From NCBI RefSeq assembly GCF_000731675.1, contig NZ_JMIT01000002.1, positions 223,456-287,455 on the forward strand: a stretch of DNA of 64,000 bases, given 5' to 3'. Positions 40,760-50,470 of the stretch are shown here, piece by piece (within the stretch, counting starts at the first letter, position 1; the number at the start of each line of letters is the position of its first letter). The notes beneath the pieces are model-generated. The model was not told the origin of the DNA, did not search any database, and was given only the letters and a program-made list of their open reading frames with translations. The position numbers were made by a program, and so were the translations under genes. The DNA is from Pseudomonas capeferrum. Lineage in GTDB: Bacteria; Pseudomonadota; Gammaproteobacteria; Pseudomonadales; Pseudomonadaceae.

Positions 40760-41716
40760 TCAGGACGCACTCAAACGCTCTACAGTCTTGGCCCACACTT
40801 CATCCACCGGCGCCTCCAGCTTGAGCTCGCCACCGTCAGGCAGTGGCACGGTCAGGGCATAGGCATGCAGGAACAGGCGCTTGCCACCCAGCTCACGAAT
40901 CTCGCGACTGAAGTCTTCGTCGCCGTACTTGCTGTCGCCGGCGATCATGTGCCCGGCATGCAAGGTGTGCACGCGGATCTGATGGGTACGGCCGGTGATC
41001 GGACGCGCTTCGACAATGGTGGCGAACTCACCGAAACGGCGCAGCACGCGGAACAGGGTCAGCGCCTCCTTGCCCTCCTCGTTGACCTCGACCATACGCT
41101 CGCCAGAGCGCAGGTTGCTTTTGAGCAACGGCGCATTGACCTGCTTCTTCGCGGTCGGCCAGTGGCCACGCACCAACGCCATGTAGCGCTTGTCGACACC
41201 ATCACCGCGCAGGGCGGCATGCAGGTGGCGCAGCATGCTGCGCTTCTTGGCGATCATAAGCAGGCCGGACGTGTCGCGGTCCAGGCGATGCACCAGCTCA
41301 AGCTCCTTGGCATCCGGGCGCAGCTGACGCAACGCCTCGATCACCCCGAAACTCAGGCCACTGCCGCCATGCACGGCGATACCCGCCGGCTTGTTCATCA
41401 CGATGAGCGCCTTGTCTTCGTAGACAATCGCCGCTTCAAGGCGCTGCAGCAGCCCCTGGGCTACGGGCGCAGGTGCATCACGCTCAGGCAAGCGGACGGG
41501 CGGTACCCGTACGATATCGCCAGCCTGAATTTTGTATTCAGGCTTGACGCGCCCTTTGTTGACCCGCACCTCACCCTTGCGCAGGATGCGGTAAACCAAG
41601 GTCTTGGGCACGCCCTTGAGCGCCGTGATGAGGAAATTGTCGATGCGTTGGCCGGCAAGCTCCGGCGCGACTTCGATCAGCTGAACGCCGGAAGTCGGAG
41701 GGGTATTGGTCGTCAT
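40760..41716 (-). CDS. rluC: 23S rRNA pseudouridine(955/2504/2580) synthase
   Basis: 318 residues. An S4 RNA-binding domain (about 20-75) precedes the RluA-type synthase domain with the catalytic HRLDRDTSG. It modifies three uridines of 23S rRNA. It diverges from rne across an 800-base leader region, the usual arrangement in gamma-proteobacteria. Confidence 0.93.
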   Translation of the reverse strand: MTTNTPPTSGVQLIEVAPELAGQRIDNFLITALKGVPKTLVYRILRKGEVRVNKGRVKPEYKIQAGDIVRVPPVRLPERDAPAPVAQGLLQRLEAAIVYEDKALIVMNKPAGIAVHGGSGLSFGVIEALRQLRPDAKELELVHRLDRDTSGLLMIAKKRSMLRHLHAALRGDGVDKRYMALVRGHWPTAKKQVNAPLLKSNLRSGERMVEVNEEGKEALTLFRVLRRFGEFATIVEARPITGRTHQIRVHTLHAGHMIAGDSKYGDEDFSREIRELGGKRLFLHAYALTVPLPDGGELKLEAPVDEVWAKTVERLSAS

Positions 41717-42515
41717 CAAGGGATCATAACAATTTTTTATGGAATTGAAGCACTTAATCATTGCTGCTATAGTCGCGAACGCCGCCAAAAGCGGCAGGCC
41801 AGCGGCACCAGGCTCTTCGCCGGTCCCTGACCTTCGCAATTCTCCAGGACGCGAGGCCGTCCTACGGGGTTTTCGCCAGTTTACCGAATTGCCTGGAATC
41901 GCCACCAGCGCTGTGTAGAGAAGACTGAAAAAAAACGACAAGTGCGGTGTTTCACCTGCTTACCCGCTTCTTTTCGCTGCACCTCTGCCCGCCCCGACGT
42001 TTGCACGCAACGCACGGCGAATGCTTCGGAAATACCTGCCTTGGACATGAATGGCGCCAGCGCTCAACCTGCGCTGGCGAAAAATGCAACCCGTTGCGGA
42101 TTCAGCGCGCGGCAGCACCCGAATTATCAGGGATACGTGCAGGGTGGAGATGCACAGCCCTCGGACCGTGTAGCACCGCGTCCGGCCACCGGCCCACTGA
42201 AATGGCCGGCGAGCGGATAAGGTCCTGAAACAGATGCCTCCGGGCGTCCACGGCTGAAGGTTGATTCCTCCTCCTGACTGAGTGCACTTGGCCCGCTGGG
42301 TTGATTCGGATACCTATTCGAAAGCCACAAGGGCCTGGTAGGCACCGCAGCAAACAGGACGCGTCGTCGTGACAACGGCAGGCTGGGCAACCGGCTGGTG
42401 CCGAACGTCGCTCGACACGGGGTGGCCCGCCACCCTTTGCGCACCTTGGCACCGACCATGAGACGTCGTGTGTGCCGAACGCCGTTTCCGGCAGCCCGGA
42501 AACCGACGGTACAAC
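41717..42515 (+). promoter_or_regulatory. Long rne promoter and leader region (799 bases)
   Basis: A sigma-70 promoter TTGAAG (41745-41750), 17 bases, TATAGT (41768-41773) points towards rne, giving a leader of about 735 bases. In E. coli the long rne 5' leader mediates autoregulation by RNase E; the same is plausible here. No convincing protein-coding gene was found in it, and any open frames are short and lack good starts. Confidence 0.65.
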
Positions 42516-45500
42516 ATGAAAAGAATGCTGATTAACGCAACTCAACCCGAAGAGTTGCGTGTAGCCCTGGTGGACGGCCAACGCCTCTACGACCTGGACA
42601 TCGAGTCCGGCGCGCGTGAGCAGAAAAAGGCCAACATCTACAAAGGCAAGATCACCCGCATCGAACCTAGCCTCGAAGCCGCCTTCGTCGACTTCGGTTC
42701 CGAACGTCACGGCTTCCTGCCGCTGAAAGAAATCTCCCGCGAGTACTTCAAGAAGTCCCCCGAAGGCCGCGTCAACATCAAAGACGTCCTCAGCGAAGGC
42801 CAGGAAGTCATCGTCCAGGTCGAGAAGGAAGAGCGCGGCAACAAAGGCGCCGCCCTCACCACCTTCATCAGCCTGGCCGGTCGCTACCTGGTGCTGATGC
42901 CCAACAACCCACGCGCTGGTGGCATCTCCCGCCGCATCGAAGGCGAAGAGCGCAACGAACTGCGCGAAGCCCTGAACGGCCTGACCGTGCCGGGCGACAT
43001 GGGCCTGATCGTGCGCACTGCCGGCCTTGGCCGCAGCAGCGAAGAAATGCAGTGGGACCTCGACTACCTGCTGCAGCTGTGGACCGCCATCAAGGAAGCC
43101 TCCCTTGACCGCGCTGCGCCGTTCCTGATCTACCAGGAAAGCAACGTCATCATCCGCGCCATCCGCGACTACCTGCGTCAGGACATCGGCGAAGTGCTGA
43201 TCGACAGCATCGACGCCCAGGAAGAAGCCCTGACCTTCATCCGCCAGGTGATGCCGCAGTACGCCAGCAAGGTCAAGCTGTACGAAGACAGCGTGCCACT
43301 GTTCAACCGCTTCCAGATCGAAAGCCAGATCGAAACCGCCTTCCAGCGTGTCGTCGACCTGCCGTCCGGCGGCTCGATCGTGATCGACCCGACCGAAGCC
43401 CTGGTCTCCATCGACATCAACTCGGCGCGCGCCACCAAAGGCAGCGACATCGAGGAAACCGCCCTGCAGACCAACCTGGAAGCGGCCGAGGAAATCGCCC
43501 GCCAACTGCGTCTGCGCGACATCGGCGGCCTGATCGTCATCGACTTCATCGACATGACCCCGGCCAAGAACCAGCGCGCCGTTGAAGAGCGTGTGCGTGA
43601 ATGCCTCGAAGCCGACCGTGCCCGCGTGCAAGTGGGTCGCATCTCGCGCTTCGGCCTGCTGGAAATGTCCCGTCAGCGCCTGCGCCCATCGCTGGGCGAA
43701 AGCAGCGGCATCGTCTGCCCACGCTGCTCGGGCACTGGCATCATCCGTGACGTCGAATCGCTGTCGCTGGCCATTCTGCGCCTGATCGAAGAAGAAGCCC
43801 TGAAAGACCGCACCGCCGAAGTGCGCGCCCAGGTGCCGATCCCGGTCGCCGCGTTCCTGCTCAACGAGAAACGCAACTCGATCACCAAGATCGAACTGCG
43901 CACCCGCGCACGCATCATCATCCTGCCGAACGATCACCTGGAAACCCCGCACTTCGAAGTCCAGCGCCTGCGCGATGACAACCCGGAAGTGCTGAACAAC
44001 CAGTCCAGCTACGAGATCGCCGCCACCGAGACCGAAGAAGCGACGCCGGTACCCGCCGCCACGCGCACCCTGGTTCGCCAGGAAGCTGCGGTCAAGACCG
44101 CCCCGGCCCGCACCAGTGCACCGGTGCCGAGCGCTGTCGAAGAGCCTCAGCAGCCCGCCGCACCGGTAGCCCCAGCGCCAAGCGCCCCAGAGCCGAGCCT
44201 GTTCAAAGGCCTGGTCAAGTCGCTGGTCAGCCTGTTCGCCGGCAAGGACGAACCGGTCGCCGCACCGGCCGTCACGGCCGAAAAGCCAGCCGCTGATCGC
44301 ACGCCACGCAACGAAGAACGCCGTAACGGCCGCCAGCAGAGCCGCAACCGCAATGGCCGCCGCGACGAAGAGCGCAAACCACGCGAAGAGCGCCAGCCTC
44401 GCGAAGAACGCGCGCCACGTGAAGAACGTGCCCCGCGTGAAGAACGCGCACCTCGCGAAGAGCGCCAACCACGCCAGCCACGCGAAGACCGTCGTGGCAA
44501 CCGCGAAGAGCGCCCGGTACGCGAACTGCGCGAGCCACTGGAGGCCATGCCGGCACCGGTTGCACGCGAAGAGCGTCAGCCACGTGAAGAGCGTGTAGCC
44601 CGTGAAGAACGTGCACCACGTGAGGAACGTGCACCGCGTGAAGAACGTGCCCCTCGTGAGGAACGCGCACCGCGTGAAGAGCGTGCCCCTCGCGAAGAAC
44701 GTGCACCGCGTGAAGAGCGTGCCCCTCGTGAAGAACGCGCCCCACGCGAAGAGCGTGCCCCACGCCCGCCGCGTGAAGAGCGCCAGCCACGTGCCACCGA
44801 AGAAGCGGCCGAGCAGGCTGCTGAGCTTGCCGAAGAGCAACTGCCGAACGATGAACTGCTGCAGGACGAGCAGGAAGGCGCAGATGGCGAGCGTCCACGT
44901 CGCCGTTCCCGCGGCCAGCGTCGTCGCAGCAACCGTCGCGAGCGTCAGCGCAATGCCAACGGTGAGCTGATCGAAGGCAGCGAAGACGAAGGCAGCGAAG
45001 AGCAGCCACAACAGCACCAGGCCACCGAGCTGGGTGCCGAACTGGCTGCCGGCCTGGCCGTCACCGCAGCTGTTGCCAGCAGCAACATCAGCGCCGATGC
45101 CGAAGCGCAAGCCAACCAGCAGGCCGAGCGCGCCACCGCCGAAGTCGTCGAAACCGACAACAGCGAAGCGGCAAAACCGTCCGAGCAGGCCGAAGCTGTT
45201 ACACAGGCCGAGGAAGTTGCTGTTGCCCCAGTGGTCGAGCAGCCTTTCAGCGAGCCTGTCGCCGTGGTCGAGGCCAGCGCCGAGCCCGTGGTCGAAGTGA
45301 CGCCGCAGCCAGTCGTCGAAGCGGCCCCTGCCGCTGAAGCGGTGGTCGTTGCCGAAGCGCCTGTCGAAGCCCCAGTCGAAGCGCCAGCAGTTGAAGCCGG
45401 CGAAATCGAGCAGGCGCCGGTAGCCGTTGAAGAAGCCGTGGTTGCCGAGCAGGCTGCCGTGGTTGTCGAAGCGCAACCCGAAGTGGTCGTGGAGCCAGCG

Positions 45501-45704
45501 CCAGTTGTTGTCGAGCCTGCACCGGTCGAAGCACCTGCCGTGGTTGAAGCTGCTACCGTCATGCTGGCCAACGGCCGCGCGCCGAACGACCCACGTGAAG
45601 TGCGTCGCCGCAAGCGTGAAGCTGAAGCTGCTGCCAAGGCCGCGCAGGAAGCTGCAGAGCCGGCCCTGGAAACCGCTGATGAGCACAAGCCTCATCACGG
45701 TTGA
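42516..45704 (+). CDS. rne: Ribonuclease E
   Basis: 1062 residues. The endonuclease half (1-520) has an S1 domain (about 35-120), 5'-sensor region and DNase I-like domain with metal aspartates Asp300 and Asp343, and the zinc-link cysteines CPRC (401-404). The C-terminal scaffold has arginine/glutamate-rich repeats and a long Pro/Ala/Val/Glu stretch, typical degradosome-platform regions. It processes rRNA and tRNA and decays mRNA at the membrane-associated degradosome. The start was fixed by [16 protein letters not shown]. Confidence 0.97.
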   Translation: MKRMLINATQPEELRVALVDGQRLYDLDIESGAREQKKANIYKGKITRIEPSLEAAFVDFGSERHGFLPLKEISREYFKKSPEGRVNIKDVLSEGQEVIVQVEKEERGNKGAALTTFISLAGRYLVLMPNNPRAGGISRRIEGEERNELREALNGLTVPGDMGLIVRTAGLGRSSEEMQWDLDYLLQLWTAIKEASLDRAAPFLIYQESNVIIRAIRDYLRQDIGEVLIDSIDAQEEALTFIRQVMPQYASKVKLYEDSVPLFNRFQIESQIETAFQRVVDLPSGGSIVIDPTEALVSIDINSARATKGSDIEETALQTNLEAAEEIARQLRLRDIGGLIVIDFIDMTPAKNQRAVEERVRECLEADRARVQVGRISRFGLLEMSRQRLRPSLGESSGIVCPRCSGTGIIRDVESLSLAILRLIEEEALKDRTAEVRAQVPIPVAAFLLNEKRNSITKIELRTRARIIILPNDHLETPHFEVQRLRDDNPEVLNNQSSYEIAATETEEATPVPAATRTLVRQEAAVKTAPARTSAPVPSAVEEPQQPAAPVAPAPSAPEPSLFKGLVKSLVSLFAGKDEPVAAPAVTAEKPAADRTPRNEERRNGRQQSRNRNGRRDEERKPREERQPREERAPREERAPREERAPREERQPRQPREDRRGNREERPVRELREPLEAMPAPVAREERQPREERVAREERAPREERAPREERAPREERAPREERAPREERAPREERAPREERAPREERAPRPPREERQPRATEEAAEQAAELAEEQLPNDELLQDEQEGADGERPRRRSRGQRRRSNRRERQRNANGELIEGSEDEGSEEQPQQHQATELGAELAAGLAVTAAVASSNISADAEAQANQQAERATAEVVETDNSEAAKPSEQAEAVTQAEEVAVAPVVEQPFSEPVAVVEASAEPVVEVTPQPVVEAAPAAEAVVVAEAPVEAPVEAPAVEAGEIEQAPVAVEEAVVAEQAAVVVEAQPEVVVEPAPVVVEPAPVEAPAVVEAATVMLANGRAPNDPREVRRRKREAEAAAKAAQEAAEPALETADEHKPHHG
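44361..44793 (+). repeat. Tandem 18-bp coding repeat (APREER) in the RNase E scaffold
   Basis: Two clusters of the hexapeptide APREER: about three units near 44400-44465 and eight in a row within 44565-44793. The units alternate between two codon variants, giving a 36-bp higher-order pattern. The repeat encodes an arginine-rich RNA-binding-like segment of the scaffold. Confidence 0.85.
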
Positions 45705-45720
45705 TGCCAACGGCTGAATG

Positions 45721-45757
45721 AAAAAGCCCCGCCAGTGCGAACTGGCGGGGCTTTTTC
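45721..45757. terminator. Bidirectional terminator between rne and murB
   Basis: The stem AAAAAGCCCCGCCAGT/ACTGGCGGGGCTTTTT has a four-base loop. It can terminate both rne and the converging murB operon. Confidence 0.92.
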
Positions 45758-45810
45758 TTGCCTAGTGGCCTGGTGGTTGCGCGGCCGCAGGAACGGCCCG
45801 CGCCAAACAA

Positions 45811-46830
45811 TCAGTACAGATTAGGCTCCATCTCGAGCTCAACCCCGAACCGCTCGCGGATGTCCGCCTGGATGCGCCGCGCCAAGTCATGCAACTGCGC
45901 CCCGCTCGCCTGGCCATAGTTGACCAGCACCAACGACTGCAGCCGATGGACGCCCGCATCGCCATCGCGATACCCCTTCCAGCCCGCCTGCTCGATCAGC
46001 CACCCCGCCGCCAACTTCACCTGGCCATCAGCCTGAAGGTAAGCCACAACGCCCGGGAAACGCCCACGAATACCCTCGACAAGCTCAGCAGAGACCACCG
46101 GGTTCTTGAAAAAACTCCCGGCATTGCCCAATTCGGCCGGGTCCGGCAACTTCTCCCGGCGAATGCTGCAGATAGCGTCGCTGATCGCCTGCGCGCTGGG
46201 CTGCTCAACGCCCTGCTCCACCAAGCGCTGGCGCACCGGCCCATAATCCAGGTGAGCCTGCAGCGTATGGCTCAGTGCAAAGCGCACCCGCAAGATCAAC
46301 CAGCGGCCAGGGTTACGCTTGAACAGGCTGTCACGATAGCCAAAGGCGCACTCCTCCAGACCAAAGTCACGCAACTCACCGGTCTGACGATCCAGCGCGG
46401 TCAAGCCGGCGAACACATGCTTGATCTCGACGCCATAGGCGCCCACGTTCTGCATCGGTGCTGCGCCCACGGTGCCCGGGATCAGGCTGAGGTTTTCCAG
46501 CCCGCAAAAACCTTGCGCCAGCGTCCACTGCACGAACGGATGCCAGGGTTCACCCGCCTCGGCTTCAACCACCACGCGCTCGCCATCATCACTCAGCACG
46601 CGGCGGCCACGGCTGGCCATGTGCAGCACCAGCGCATCGATATCACCGGTCAACAGCAGGTTGCTGCCACCGCCGATGACCAGCACCGGCAGCCCGCGCT
46701 GCTGCGCCTGGGCCAGCGCTTCGCGCACCTCGTCATCATCATGCACCTGGCTGAAATGCCGGGCCTTGACGTCAATGCCGAAGGTATTGAAAGGCTTGAG
46801 CGAAACCTGCTCCTGCCACAGCGCTGTCAT
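45811..46830 (-). CDS. murB: UDP-N-acetylenolpyruvoylglucosamine reductase
   Basis: 339 residues. FAD enzyme of peptidoglycan precursor synthesis. FAD-binding VIGGGSNLLLTGD, GTVGAAPMQNVGAYG and the catalytic AGSFFKNPV region are present. The ATG overlaps the phosphatase stop as ATGA, and the extension upstream is not used. Confidence 0.96.
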   Translation of the reverse strand: MTALWQEQVSLKPFNTFGIDVKARHFSQVHDDDEVREALAQAQQRGLPVLVIGGGSNLLLTGDIDALVLHMASRGRRVLSDDGERVVVEAEAGEPWHPFVQWTLAQGFCGLENLSLIPGTVGAAPMQNVGAYGVEIKHVFAGLTALDRQTGELRDFGLEECAFGYRDSLFKRNPGRWLILRVRFALSHTLQAHLDYGPVRQRLVEQGVEQPSAQAISDAICSIRREKLPDPAELGNAGSFFKNPVVSAELVEGIRGRFPGVVAYLQADGQVKLAAGWLIEQAGWKGYRDGDAGVHRLQSLVLVNYGQASGAQLHDLARRIQADIRERFGVELEMEPNLY

Positions 46831-47291
46831 AACCGCCCCTTGATTTCCACCACCAATGCCTGGCACGCCACCTCGATCAGGTCCAGCACCTGCTCGAAAC
46901 CGGCGGCGCCACCGTAGTACGGGTCTGGCACCTCATCCAGCTCTGCGCCATAGCGGCGCAGGAAAAGGTCGAGCTCACCTGACGCCGAATGCGGGCGCAG
47001 GGCACGCAAGTGGCTCAGGTTGCTCTCGTCCATGGCCAGGATCAGGTCGTACTCGGCAAAGTGCGCCACGCTCACCTGCTGGGCGCGTTGCTGCGAAAGG
47101 TCATACCCGCGGGCCAGCGCGGCCTTGCAGGTACGGCCGTCTGGGGCCTTGCCGACGTGCCAGTCACCGGTACCAGCCGACGCCACGTGCACCTGCTCGG
47201 CAAGCCCTGCGGCCTGCAACTGATGACGCAGCACGCCCTCGGCGGTGGGCGAGCGGCAGATGTTGCCCAGGCAAACGAACAGGACGCGCAT
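46827..47291 (-). CDS. Low-molecular-weight protein-tyrosine phosphatase
   Basis: 154 residues. The catalytic loop CLGNICRS (C-x5-R) is at the N-terminus and the acid Asp lies in DPYYGG near the end. The ATG overlaps the kdsB stop as TGATG, which decides the start over the TTG one codon earlier. Its position inside a cell-wall and LPS operon suggests a role in envelope polysaccharide control, as an inference. Confidence 0.9.
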   Translation of the reverse strand: MRVLFVCLGNICRSPTAEGVLRHQLQAAGLAEQVHVASAGTGDWHVGKAPDGRTCKAALARGYDLSQQRAQQVSVAHFAEYDLILAMDESNLSHLRALRPHSASGELDLFLRRYGAELDEVPDPYYGGAAGFEQVLDLIEVACQALVVEIKGRL

Positions 47292-48055
47292 CAAGCCTCC
47301 AGCAGGCGCCTTACGCGCTCCAGGTCTTCAGGGGTGTCGACACCCACGGCGGGCGCCTCGATGGCGTCTTCGACATGAATGCGCACGCCATGCCACAGGG
47401 CGCGCAACTGCTCCAGCGCCTCGGTCTGCTCAAGCCAGCACGGGCCCCAGCCGACGAAGTCCTGCAAAAAGCCCACGCGGTAGGCATACATGCCGATGTG
47501 ACGGCGGTAGGGCACACCTTCGGGCAGTTGGTCGCGGCCCTTGGCGAAGGCATCACGCGCCCAGGGCAGCGGCGCACGGCTGAAACTCAAGGCCAGGCCG
47601 TTCTTGTCGCTGACGACCTTGACCGCATTGGGGTTGAACACGGCCTGCGGCTCGTGGATCGGCTCGGCCAGGGTGGCGATGCCGGCTTCCGGGTGGGCCG
47701 CGAGGTTCGCCGCCACCTGGTCGATGATCACCGGCGGGATCAGCGGCTCGTCGCCCTGCACGTTGACCACGATGGCGTCGGCAGGCAGGCCGAGACGCGC
47801 CGCCACTTCGGCCAGGCGATCGGTGCCGGACTCATGGTCGGCGCGGGTCAGCAGCACTTCGGCGCCAAACGCCTGGCAGGCCTCGACGATACTGGCATCG
47901 TCGGTGGCGATGACTACACGGCTGGCAGCACTTTTACGTGCCTGTTCCCACACGTGCTGGATCATCGGCTTGCCGGCGATCATTAACAGCGGCTTGCCCG
48001 GCAGGCGCGTGGAGCGCAGGCGGGCGGGAATCACCACGGTGTAGTCCAGGCTCAT
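47291..48055 (-). CDS. kdsB: 3-deoxy-manno-octulosonate cytidylyltransferase
   Basis: 254 residues. It activates Kdo as CMP-Kdo for LPS. The nucleotide-binding start [15 protein letters not shown] and [12 protein letters not shown] motif are present. It overlaps the trm112-like gene as ATGA and the phosphatase gene as TGATG. Confidence 0.97.
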   Translation of the reverse strand: MSLDYTVVIPARLRSTRLPGKPLLMIAGKPMIQHVWEQARKSAASRVVIATDDASIVEACQAFGAEVLLTRADHESGTDRLAEVAARLGLPADAIVVNVQGDEPLIPPVIIDQVAANLAAHPEAGIATLAEPIHEPQAVFNPNAVKVVSDKNGLALSFSRAPLPWARDAFAKGRDQLPEGVPYRRHIGMYAYRVGFLQDFVGWGPCWLEQTEALEQLRALWHGVRIHVEDAIEAPAVGVDTPEDLERVRRLLEA

Positions 48056-48237
48056 TTGTCCAGACGCTCGTCGTCGGTCAGGGTACGCGCTTCGCTTTCC
48101 AGCATCACAGGGATGCCGTCGCGGATCGGGTAGGCCAGGCCCGCGCCCTTGCTGATCAGCTCGGTCTTGTCGGCGCTGAGCTTGAGCGGGCCTTTGGTGA
48201 TCGGGCAGGCCAGGATATCGAGCAGTTTGGTGTCCAT
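48052..48237 (-). CDS. Trm112/YcaR family small protein
   Basis: 61 residues. Starts [18 protein letters not shown] and matches the Trm112/YcaR family; the usual zinc cysteines are mostly replaced. In this operon between lpxK and kdsB the protein is conserved, but its role in LPS synthesis is not defined. Confidence 0.9.
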   Translation of the reverse strand: MDTKLLDILACPITKGPLKLSADKTELISKGAGLAYPIRDGIPVMLESEARTLTDDERLDK

Positions 48238-48280
48238 GGAAGCTTCCTTGAGGCCAGGTGGCCGGCAATTGAATAGGGGC

Positions 48281-49291
48281 TCAGGGCTTATGGTGCCCGG
48301 GCAGCAAGCGTTGCAGCTGGCTGTCGAACCAGGCGCTGAACGCCGGCGACGGCTGCGCCTCGACGGCCAGGTACCACCAGTCGTTGGCAGCGAAGGCACG
48401 GCATTTGACCGCGTCCTTCTCGGTCATCACCAGCGGCAATGGCGGTGTGAACGACAGGCGGTCGGCGCTGAATTGTGCGTGGTCGGCAAAAGGGTGCGGC
48501 ACCGGCTGCCAGTTTAGCCCCAGCAGGGTATTGAAGAAACGTTGCGGGTTACCGATACCCGCCACCGCATGCAGGCGCTGGCCTGCCGGGAACAGATCAA
48601 GGCCGAGACGTTCGCCGCTGCGCACATTGACCAGCGCAGACGGCTGCAAGCGGAAGGAAAAACCTGCCTGCGAATCAGCGCTGGCACCGTTGAACAGCAC
48701 CGCATCGGCCTCTTGCAGGCGTTCGACCGGTTCGCGCAGTGGCCCGGCCGGCAGGCAACGCCCATTGCCAAGGCCACGTGCGGCATCAATCAGCACCAGC
48801 TCAAGGTCGCGCGCCAGGCGGTAGTGCTGCATGCCGTCATCGCACAGGATTAGGTCAAGCGGCTCGCTGGCCAGCAGCGCCTGTACGGCGCGGGACCGAT
48901 CAGGGTCGATCATCAGCGGCACGCCGGTGCGCTGCACGATCAACAGCGGTTCATCACCGGCCTGTTCGGCGCGCTGATCGGCCTCGACGCGCCAGGGCAG
49001 ATGCATGGGCTTGGCGCCATAACCGCGGCTGACCACCCCGACCTTGAGCCCCTGCTTTCGGCAATGCTCAATCAGCCAGAGGATCATCGGTGTCTTGCCA
49101 GTACCGCCCACGGTGATGTTGCCCACCACGATGACCGGCACTGGGGCTCGGTAGCTGGCGCTTTCACCCCTGAGAAAACGCGCACGCTTTCGCATCACCA
49201 CACGGCGGTACAGGGCTTCGAGCGGGCGCAGCAGCGCCAGGGCCGGATGCCCGGCGTACCAGGCAGCGAGCAATCGGTCGGCGAAGGCCAT
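48281..49291 (-). CDS. lpxK: Tetraacyldisaccharide 4'-kinase
   Basis: 336 residues. It phosphorylates the lipid A disaccharide. An N-terminal membrane-associated helix precedes the P-loop [12 protein letters not shown]. The ATG overlaps the exbD stop as TGATG. It lies in the exbB-exbD-lpxK-kdsB run of LPS genes. Confidence 0.96.
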   Translation of the reverse strand: MAFADRLLAAWYAGHPALALLRPLEALYRRVVMRKRARFLRGESASYRAPVPVIVVGNITVGGTGKTPMILWLIEHCRKQGLKVGVVSRGYGAKPMHLPWRVEADQRAEQAGDEPLLIVQRTGVPLMIDPDRSRAVQALLASEPLDLILCDDGMQHYRLARDLELVLIDAARGLGNGRCLPAGPLREPVERLQEADAVLFNGASADSQAGFSFRLQPSALVNVRSGERLGLDLFPAGQRLHAVAGIGNPQRFFNTLLGLNWQPVPHPFADHAQFSADRLSFTPPLPLVMTEKDAVKCRAFAANDWWYLAVEAQPSPAFSAWFDSQLQRLLPGHHKP

Positions 49292-49725
49292 CAAGGCGTC
49301 CCCTGGGCGGCCTCGACGGTGGTCATGCGCAACTGGCTGAAGCCGAGCTTGCCGGCCGCATCCATCGCGGTAACCACGGCCTGGTGCGGGGTCTTGCCAT
49401 CGGCGCTGATCGCCAGTGGCAAGCTGTGATCACCGCCCGCCGCCTGCTCGATGGCCTCGCTCAAGGTGGCCAGGTCGCTCTTGGGCAGCAGGTTGTTGTT
49501 CACCGAATACACGCCCTCGGCGCTGATGGTGATCTCCACCCGCTTGCCCTCATCGGCCGGCGGCTGCTCGGCACTGGCGGCCTCGGGCAGCTCGACGCGC
49601 AGCTGGGTCTCGCGGGTGAAGGTGGTGGTGACCACGAAGAACAGCAGCAGGACGAACACCACGTCGATCAACGACGCCAGGTTGATGTCGACGTTCTCCC
49701 GCTGGCGATTGCGCCGAAACTTCAC
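49291..49725 (-). CDS. ExbD/TolR-family biopolymer transporter subunit
   Basis: 144 residues from a GTG that overlaps the exbB stop as GTGA. One membrane helix (about 17-36, with the conserved Asp in [13 protein letters not shown]) precedes a periplasmic domain. With ExbB-type partner it forms a proton-driven motor that energises an outer-membrane process. It belongs to the LPS gene run, so its client may be lipid A or LPS related; this is an inference. Confidence 0.9.
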   Translation of the reverse strand: MKFRRNRQRENVDINLASLIDVVFVLLLFFVVTTTFTRETQLRVELPEAASAEQPPADEGKRVEITISAEGVYSVNNNLLPKSDLATLSEAIEQAAGGDHSLPLAISADGKTPHQAVVTAMDAAGKLGFSQLRMTTVEAAQGTP

Positions 49726-50357
49726 GCCTTGCCTCCGGCCACTTCGACTTCGCGGTCGCCCTGGATCACTTCCACCAGCTTGATCGCCTCTTGCTCCATG
49801 CCGACTACCAGCTCATCGATGCGGCGCAGCAGGAAGCGGTGGAAGAACACCGCCGGGATACCGATCATCAAGCCCGCTGCGGTGGTGACCAGTGCCTTGG
49901 AGATACCGCCGGCCAGGACAGCGGCATTGGCAGTCATCTGCGAGCCCATGAAGGCGCTGAAGATGTCGATCATGCCCAATACGGTGCCCAGCAAGCCCAG
50001 CAGCGGGGCCATCGCGGCAATGGTGCCGAGGGTGCTGATGTAACGCTCAAGGTCGTGGATGACGCGCGACGCGGCCTCCTCGATGCACTCTTTCATGATC
50101 TCGCGACCATGGCGTGAGTTGGCCAGGCCCGCAGCGAGGATTTCGCCCAACGGCGAATCGGCGCGCAGGGCCTTGAGCTTGTCACTGGTGAGTTGCTTGT
50201 CCTTGATCCACATCCAGACCTGGCCCAGCAGGTGTGGCGGGGTCACGCGGCTGGCGCGCAGGGTCCACAGGCGCTCGACGACGATAGCCATGGCAACGAT
50301 GGAACTCAGAATGATCGGCAGCATCATCCAACCACCGGACTTGACCAATTCCCACAC
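49722..50357 (-). CDS. ExbB/TolQ/MotA-family proton channel protein
   Basis: 211 residues from a GTG with AAGGGG upstream; a longer in-frame start is not supported. Three membrane segments, with the characteristic block GTVLGMIDIFSAFM and GIPAVFFHRFL. It partners the ExbD-type protein in a proton-motive-force-driven complex and starts the lpxK-kdsB-murB run. Confidence 0.9.
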   Translation of the reverse strand: MWELVKSGGWMMLPIILSSIVAMAIVVERLWTLRASRVTPPHLLGQVWMWIKDKQLTSDKLKALRADSPLGEILAAGLANSRHGREIMKECIEEAASRVIHDLERYISTLGTIAAMAPLLGLLGTVLGMIDIFSAFMGSQMTANAAVLAGGISKALVTTAAGLMIGIPAVFFHRFLLRRIDELVVGMEQEAIKLVEVIQGDREVEVAGGKA

Positions 50358-50470
50358 AGTAAACGCCCCTTCGGAAAAAGGCCGCCACTCTATCATAGGA
50401 GCGCAGGGGGCTCATCTGCCGAAGGTCAGGGAATTGGCTGCCGGGTTTTCAGCGGTAGCGCTTCAGGGAC

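Noticed and set aside
41942..42228. Two open frames of about 92 codons in the rne leader
   Set aside because: No ribosome-binding site, no domain and overlap in different frames; most likely chance frames in GC-rich leader.
44361..44793. Possible CRISPR-like repeats
   Set aside because: Units are contiguous 18-bp coding repeats in frame with rne, without spacers.
42102..45710. 1202-codon frame antisense to rne
   Set aside because: It mirrors the repeat-rich rne sequence, giving artificial Phe/Ala/Gly runs, with no ribosome-binding site or known domain.
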